Source: Amanita rubescens (lineage: Eukaryota; Basidiomycota; Agaricomycetes; Agaricales; Amanitaceae). From it: DNA of 64,000 nt. The stretch covers positions 1 to 64,000 of the forward strand of contig WION01000141.1 of the NCBI GenBank assembly GCA_015039365.1, given 5' to 3'. This document shows, piece after piece, positions 60,339 to 64,000 of this stretch (the first letter of the stretch is position 1; every line of letters starts with the position of its first letter). The translations under genes and the position numbers were made by a program. The notes under the pieces are model-generated. The model was not told the origin of the DNA, ran no database searches, and saw only the letters and a list, made by a program, of their open reading frames with translations.

Positions 60339-61946
60339 TCATTCCGTATCCTCCGCTCCGATGTATTCTTCATATTCGTATTCATCTTCTGAGTCTTCTT
60401 CTTCCGAGCCTACTAAGTCTTCCTCAATGCCCAAGTACAGGTCAGCATCACAGCTGAGAGACAAGGATTCGATTCTGCTGTGATAGTCCCTTGAGGCGGT
60501 GCAGGGAATCGATATGTACTTGAATGGCGAAGGCCAGCTCTCGATCTGCTTGCCGCCGTCAGAAAACTTAGTTGCATTCTGATAGCGTGATTCCACCATT
60601 GAAAGTATCTTATCCGCCGCATCATGCATGTGATCGGAAGACATATAGTATAGCAGGGGCCCAAGCTTGCCGCTCGACAACCCTTCTATAGCATTGTCAG
60701 TGAGATGTCCAGATTTGATTGAAATCCACTGCAAGGAAGGTAAAAGTTCCAGCAAAATGCCAATATTGAGCAAGGGAGAAGTGTCGATCTCTAAGTGGTG
60801 AATCTGACGCATGCCCGCCGAGCGCTGGATAATGCCAATTAGCGCAGGCATATCACAGTTCAATTGAGTCCATGATTTCTCAAGAGAGATGTCGAGAATG
60901 AATGTAGTTATATTGGGGGTAACGAGTGGCTGGAGGAACGCCGATGCCGCTGAACCATCGAAAAACTTTAGGCGAAGATAATCCATGTTGGCAAGAACAA
61001 TTTTTTCGTCCCTAGAGGCGACGGTGGACACAAATGATGGCTCCTTTGCGAGGGGCAGACTACAAAATTCAAGTAATTGACACTGGCGGAGAACATTGAG
61101 ACACGATGAGGGTGATATTTCACTGTGTTTGAATATCCATTGTCTCATATCAAGACTCCGTAGCTGATGACATTGGACAACATTATCCAAACCATGAAGG
61201 TTGGAAGCGTGGCGTATGGTTAAGTGTTTGAGGTTGGGGAGTGACCCGAAATCAGAGAAAGGGGATTTGGTATTGACTATGTTGACCGTATCCAAAGTAT
61301 TGCCGGTTAAATGTAGGCATTCAATCGATGGCCAAGCATGGCCCGGTAGCTTCAGCGTTAAATGGTTGATAGGATACTTCAGCTCTAAATCTCTTAACCG
61401 ATACAGAGCCACGAATTCAAGTATCTGCTCCCATGCGTCGCGTAAATGCGGGCTGTCGTATGCTTCCAGCCAAGTGAGGTCAATGAACAATGACCTGGAC
61501 ATATCCTGTGCACGGGCAAACCATTGTCTGGCAGGAGACAACACCTCGTGATGCCAGGACCGTTTCATGGATGACATGGACAGATGTATGCCCACGTCGC
61601 TCCACAATGCTGGCGTTTCCAACGCAAGCTGCCTCCACGCGGAACAAACATGGGTGATATGGAAGAGACGTAAATCGGTGTCGAGCATTGATAGGGGAAA
61701 CTCCACGCGTGTCTCGTTGCAAGCATGGAATATAGACCGCAGGACATCAGGTGGCAATTTCTTGTGAGGTGCCAGAGCTACCTCGCACCGGTCGATAAGG
61801 TCCATAAGTTCCTCTTTTTGCTGCCGTGAGGCCAGCAGGATGTTCCTAATGTATGCCTCCTCTTCTTCGGAATAGATCCTGTTCGTTCGTCCTATTGATG
61901 AGAGGTCGACAATGATAGGCTGTGGCGATGGCAGGTTGGCAGACAT
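60339..61946 (-). CDS. F-box protein with leucine-rich C terminus
   Basis: A single exon gives 535 residues from the ATG at 61946. Residues ~25-60 form a helix (EEEEAYIRNILLASRQQKEELMD), then an F-box-like motif LPPDVLRSIFHACNETRVEFPLSM ... HITHVCSAWRQLALETPALWSDV at about 65-125. The remaining ~380 residues have irregular leucine-rich repeats (LRDLELKYPINHL; PNLKHLTIRHASNLHGLD; LRSLDMRQWIF) and a very acidic tail. This is the common agaric F-box architecture; it probably acts as a substrate adaptor for an SCF ubiquitin ligase. An in-frame ATG at about 62162 would add 72 residues of atypical sequence and is less likely. Confidence 0.85.
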   Translation of the reverse strand: MSANLPSPQPIIVDLSSIGRTNRIYSEEEEAYIRNILLASRQQKEELMDLIDRCEVALAPHKKLPPDVLRSIFHACNETRVEFPLSMLDTDLRLFHITHVCSAWRQLALETPALWSDVGIHLSMSSMKRSWHHEVLSPARQWFARAQDMSRSLFIDLTWLEAYDSPHLRDAWEQILEFVALYRLRDLELKYPINHLTLKLPGHAWPSIECLHLTGNTLDTVNIVNTKSPFSDFGSLPNLKHLTIRHASNLHGLDNVVQCHQLRSLDMRQWIFKHSEISPSSCLNVLRQCQLLEFCSLPLAKEPSFVSTVASRDEKIVLANMDYLRLKFFDGSAASAFLQPLVTPNITTFILDISLEKSWTQLNCDMPALIGIIQRSAGMRQIHHLEIDTSPLLNIGILLELLPSLQWISIKSGHLTDNAIEGLSSGKLGPLLYYMSSDHMHDAADKILSMVESRYQNATKFSDGGKQIESWPSPFKYISIPCTASRDYHSRIESLSLSCDADLYLGIEEDLVGSEEEDSEDEYEYEEYIGAEDTE

Positions 61947-62358
61947 TACCAACTTGGGCGGTGTTTGCTGCCAAAAAGGGCCTAAACATGGATTTCCACG
62001 CCCTGCGCCGCCTGGGTACCGTTCCGCTTTCACCGTTTCTTTATTTTGGCGCTTTTCACTCATCCTCGACTCAAAGGTACAGGATTCTCTGTCTCGGACG
62101 AGTTCGCTAAGCGTCCTGCCTCGTATTACTGCATGATGCAGTCGATCGCTCTGACTTACCATGGATACCGATAGTCTTACCATAAACCTCGGTATCGATC
62201 CTCCTTTACCAAGCATGAAACAGGCAAAGGTGAAGACGAGTCTGACCAGGGACGACAGGAGAGCGAATACAGGCGTGCATGAACATACAAATGAAACAAA
62301 ACCAATGCGTATATGGCATAAATATCTGGACCTCACGGACGTCCAGCGACCACCTAAC
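61947..62358. other. intergenic region between the F-box and PEX13 genes
   Basis: About 410 bp that should contain the F-box promoter and the PEX13 3' end. Nothing specific was recognised. Confidence 0.4.
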
Positions 62359-63607
62359 CTAATCCACTTTCTTCACTTCCGCTGGGTCAGGCTTCCGTCT
62401 CTGAATCACCTCGATCCATTTCTTGGGAAACCAACCTTCTCGACCGTCTCTCGTTCGTCCCTTATACCACTCTCCTTCTACTTCTAACCGTGGATCTACC
62501 TCCATACCTGTTTTGGGATCTAGCTTTCCCGTGATCGCCACGATTTCATTTTCTTTGAGCGACAGCTCGTTCGGGTTAGACGCTGTAAAAGGATACAACG
62601 CCCGTGCAAACGTGAGCGATGAAGGATCGAGCGGGGGTAGCTGCCCGGGCAGGGCGCCGCCGTTCGCAGCAGCTTCTGCCTGAGCACGTTGTTGCAGCAC
62701 TTTGATGAGTTTCGACATGGCGAAGGGTATGCCGATTATAGCAAGGAGGAATATATACAACGGTTTTTTGCTCATTTTTGGTCGTTGTGGTGGTCCAGGT
62801 GGTCCTTGGACTGGCCGTCCGTTTATGAAGTCACGGAATTCGTGTTGCAGCCCGTTCGCGGTGGGAGCGCCAGGTAAACGTCTGACGACCCGCGATAAGA
62901 TCCCTGAGCCAACGGACAAGTCCGAAAAGGCCCAACACGCTGCCGAGCGCATTTCGTAATTGTCCGAACTGATCGACCACCCCGACCATGGCGAAGAATG
63001 ACGAATGTGTAGCCATGAAAGTGGATTCGAGCATTTGAGCTACACCGCCAAATGTTTGCACGATGGAATGGAGAAGTTGGAACGTATTTTGGGTGGTTGC
63101 TTCGAGGGTTTGGGTAAGGCTAGGGACTGGGTTGCCGTACGCATCCATTTGCATATTCCCTACGGGCATACCGCCCATGCCCATACCCATACCATATCCG
63201 CCATAACCCATTCCACCATACGTTCCCATTCCACCATATGTTCCCATTCCACCATACCCACCATACGTGCCCATTCCGTATGATCCCATCCCGCCGTACC
63301 CTCCATAAGTGCCGTAACCCCCCAAACGTGAATATGGCGAGGCACCATATGATGAGTAGGGCGCCGTCAAAGCCGTGGATGTTGAAGGTGTTAAGAACGA
63401 CGCAGGACGGTCTGGTACAGTTGGAAAACTCGATCCCGATGTTGGAAGAGTATTAGATGGGGAGGCTGAGATAGGTAGTGACGTTGCGGTGCTGGCGGCC
63501 GCTGTTGTTGTAGTGGTTGCGGGCAATGATGAGCCAACTATTGACTGTGTCAGACCCGCGACATCTGTACTACCATTTCTTTCCCAAGGCTTCGGAGGTG
63601 AGACCAT
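62359..63607 (-). CDS. pex13: peroxisomal docking protein PEX13 (one +1 shift)
   Basis: From the ATG at 63607 (MVSPPKPWER) the frame encodes a Ser/Thr-rich part and a long Gly/Tyr/Met-rich repeat (YGGYGGMGSYG type). The PEX13 core follows (LEATTQNTFQLLHSIVQTFGG, MLESTFMATHSSFFAMVGV, LFGLVRWLRDLI). Near 62881-62889 one extra base shifts the frame; after it come GAPTANGLQHEFRDF, a membrane span (LYIFLLAIIGIPFAMSKL) and an SH3 domain (ARALYPFTASNPNELSLKENEIV ... GREGWFPKKWIEV). Joined, the product would be 415 residues. PEX13 docks PEX5/PEX14 at the peroxisomal membrane for matrix protein import. Because the gene is well conserved on both sides, an assembly error is the simplest explanation of the shift. 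Confidence 0.88.
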
Positions 63608-64000
63608 CGCTGGTGACTGGTCGTCGTGCCTGGTAAGCTGACAAAGAGGGATTACCCTGTCAGTGTCACGCATGTCACTGTCCCGGTTACAAAGTTGACC
63701 GGTTTCCGCCGTACTAACACTTCTCCTAATTCGATGCACAATCCTTGAGAAAACCAAGTGCATGACATGGGGAAACGAAGAATAATTTTAGATCCATGAA
63801 CCCAGGATAACAATAAGAGGAGCAAACGAAGCAATCTTAATCATAACAAGGAGAGTGTAGAGCATGTAACAGAACCGCTGGTGATCTCGGAGTACCACCA
63901 CTCAACAGGAATGGGGTACATCAGTGCCTTTCTAATCAATCTGCGGCGTGCTGCTGACAGTGGCGTAGCATAAGTCACCATAGGACCCGACACATGGCGA
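63608..64000. other. right-edge region upstream of PEX13
   Basis: Promoter side of PEX13. The frame stays open upstream to about 63763 but without a better start. No other gene was recognised before the window ends. Confidence 0.4.

Overview
The window looks like a chromosomal segment of a filamentous basidiomycete, most likely an agaricomycete. Genes are split by many 45-65 nt GT-AG introns (two clear and one possible GC-AG introns also occur). The gene content fits: a DUF6533 membrane protein, an agaric-type F-box protein, an NFX1/FAP1 zinc-finger protein, a KDZ-class DNA transposon and a decayed Copia element. No rRNA, tRNA or CRISPR array was recognised. Exon-intron models were built by hand from frame, splice sites and family conservation; in the resolved models the exon lengths sum to whole codons.

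Layout. 0-4 kb: the 5' end of an unknown gene, glucose-6-phosphate isomerase (minus) and a secreted six-hairpin glycosidase-like protein (minus). 5-10.5 kb: three diverged tandem copies (minus) of a small secreted, cysteine-free precursor. Each has a signal peptide, a cationic core, two dibasic (Kex2-type) junctions and an acidic tail, and each is preceded by the same TATA box plus a palindromic motif. 11.6-12.1 kb: a relic of a histidine-kinase H-box. 13-15.1 kb: mitochondrial ribosomal protein mL44 (minus) and a lone small FHA protein (plus). 17.3-19.2 kb: an uncharacterised, probably nuclear protein (minus).

19.34-34.79 kb: a complete-looking mobile element of about 15.4 kb. It has 33-bp imperfect terminal inverted repeats (24/33 identical), followed inward by 2.2-2.7 kb arrays of short palindromes (ATGGTGT...ACACCAT). 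It carries a six-exon KDZ/Zisupton-type transposase with two SWIM-like Cys/His clusters and a candidate DDE triad. Three cargo genes accompany it: a coiled-coil protein, an RNase H1 N-terminal (viroplasmin) domain protein and a Cys/His plus coiled-coil protein. This is the most system-like object in the window.

35-38.7 kb: two tandem short-chain dehydrogenases (minus); one has lost the catalytic Tyr (Tyr158 to His), and both share an 8-nt microexon. 39-45 kb: a ferritin-like RDS1-type gene broken by two +1 shifts, a DUF6533 protein and eIF3g (all plus). 45.7-47.3 kb: an isopenicillin-N-synthase-like 2OG-Fe(II) oxygenase (minus) with a 7-nt microexon. 47.9-50.5 kb: a hypothetical protein and a WrbA-type flavodoxin-like quinone reductase (plus). 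50.8-53.2 kb: a truncated Copia gag-pol (minus). 53.6-64 kb: a membrane protein (minus), FAP1 (plus), an F-box protein (minus) and PEX13 (minus).

Six in-frame disruptions in otherwise well-conserved genes are all of +1 type. They may be assembly errors, decay or recoding.
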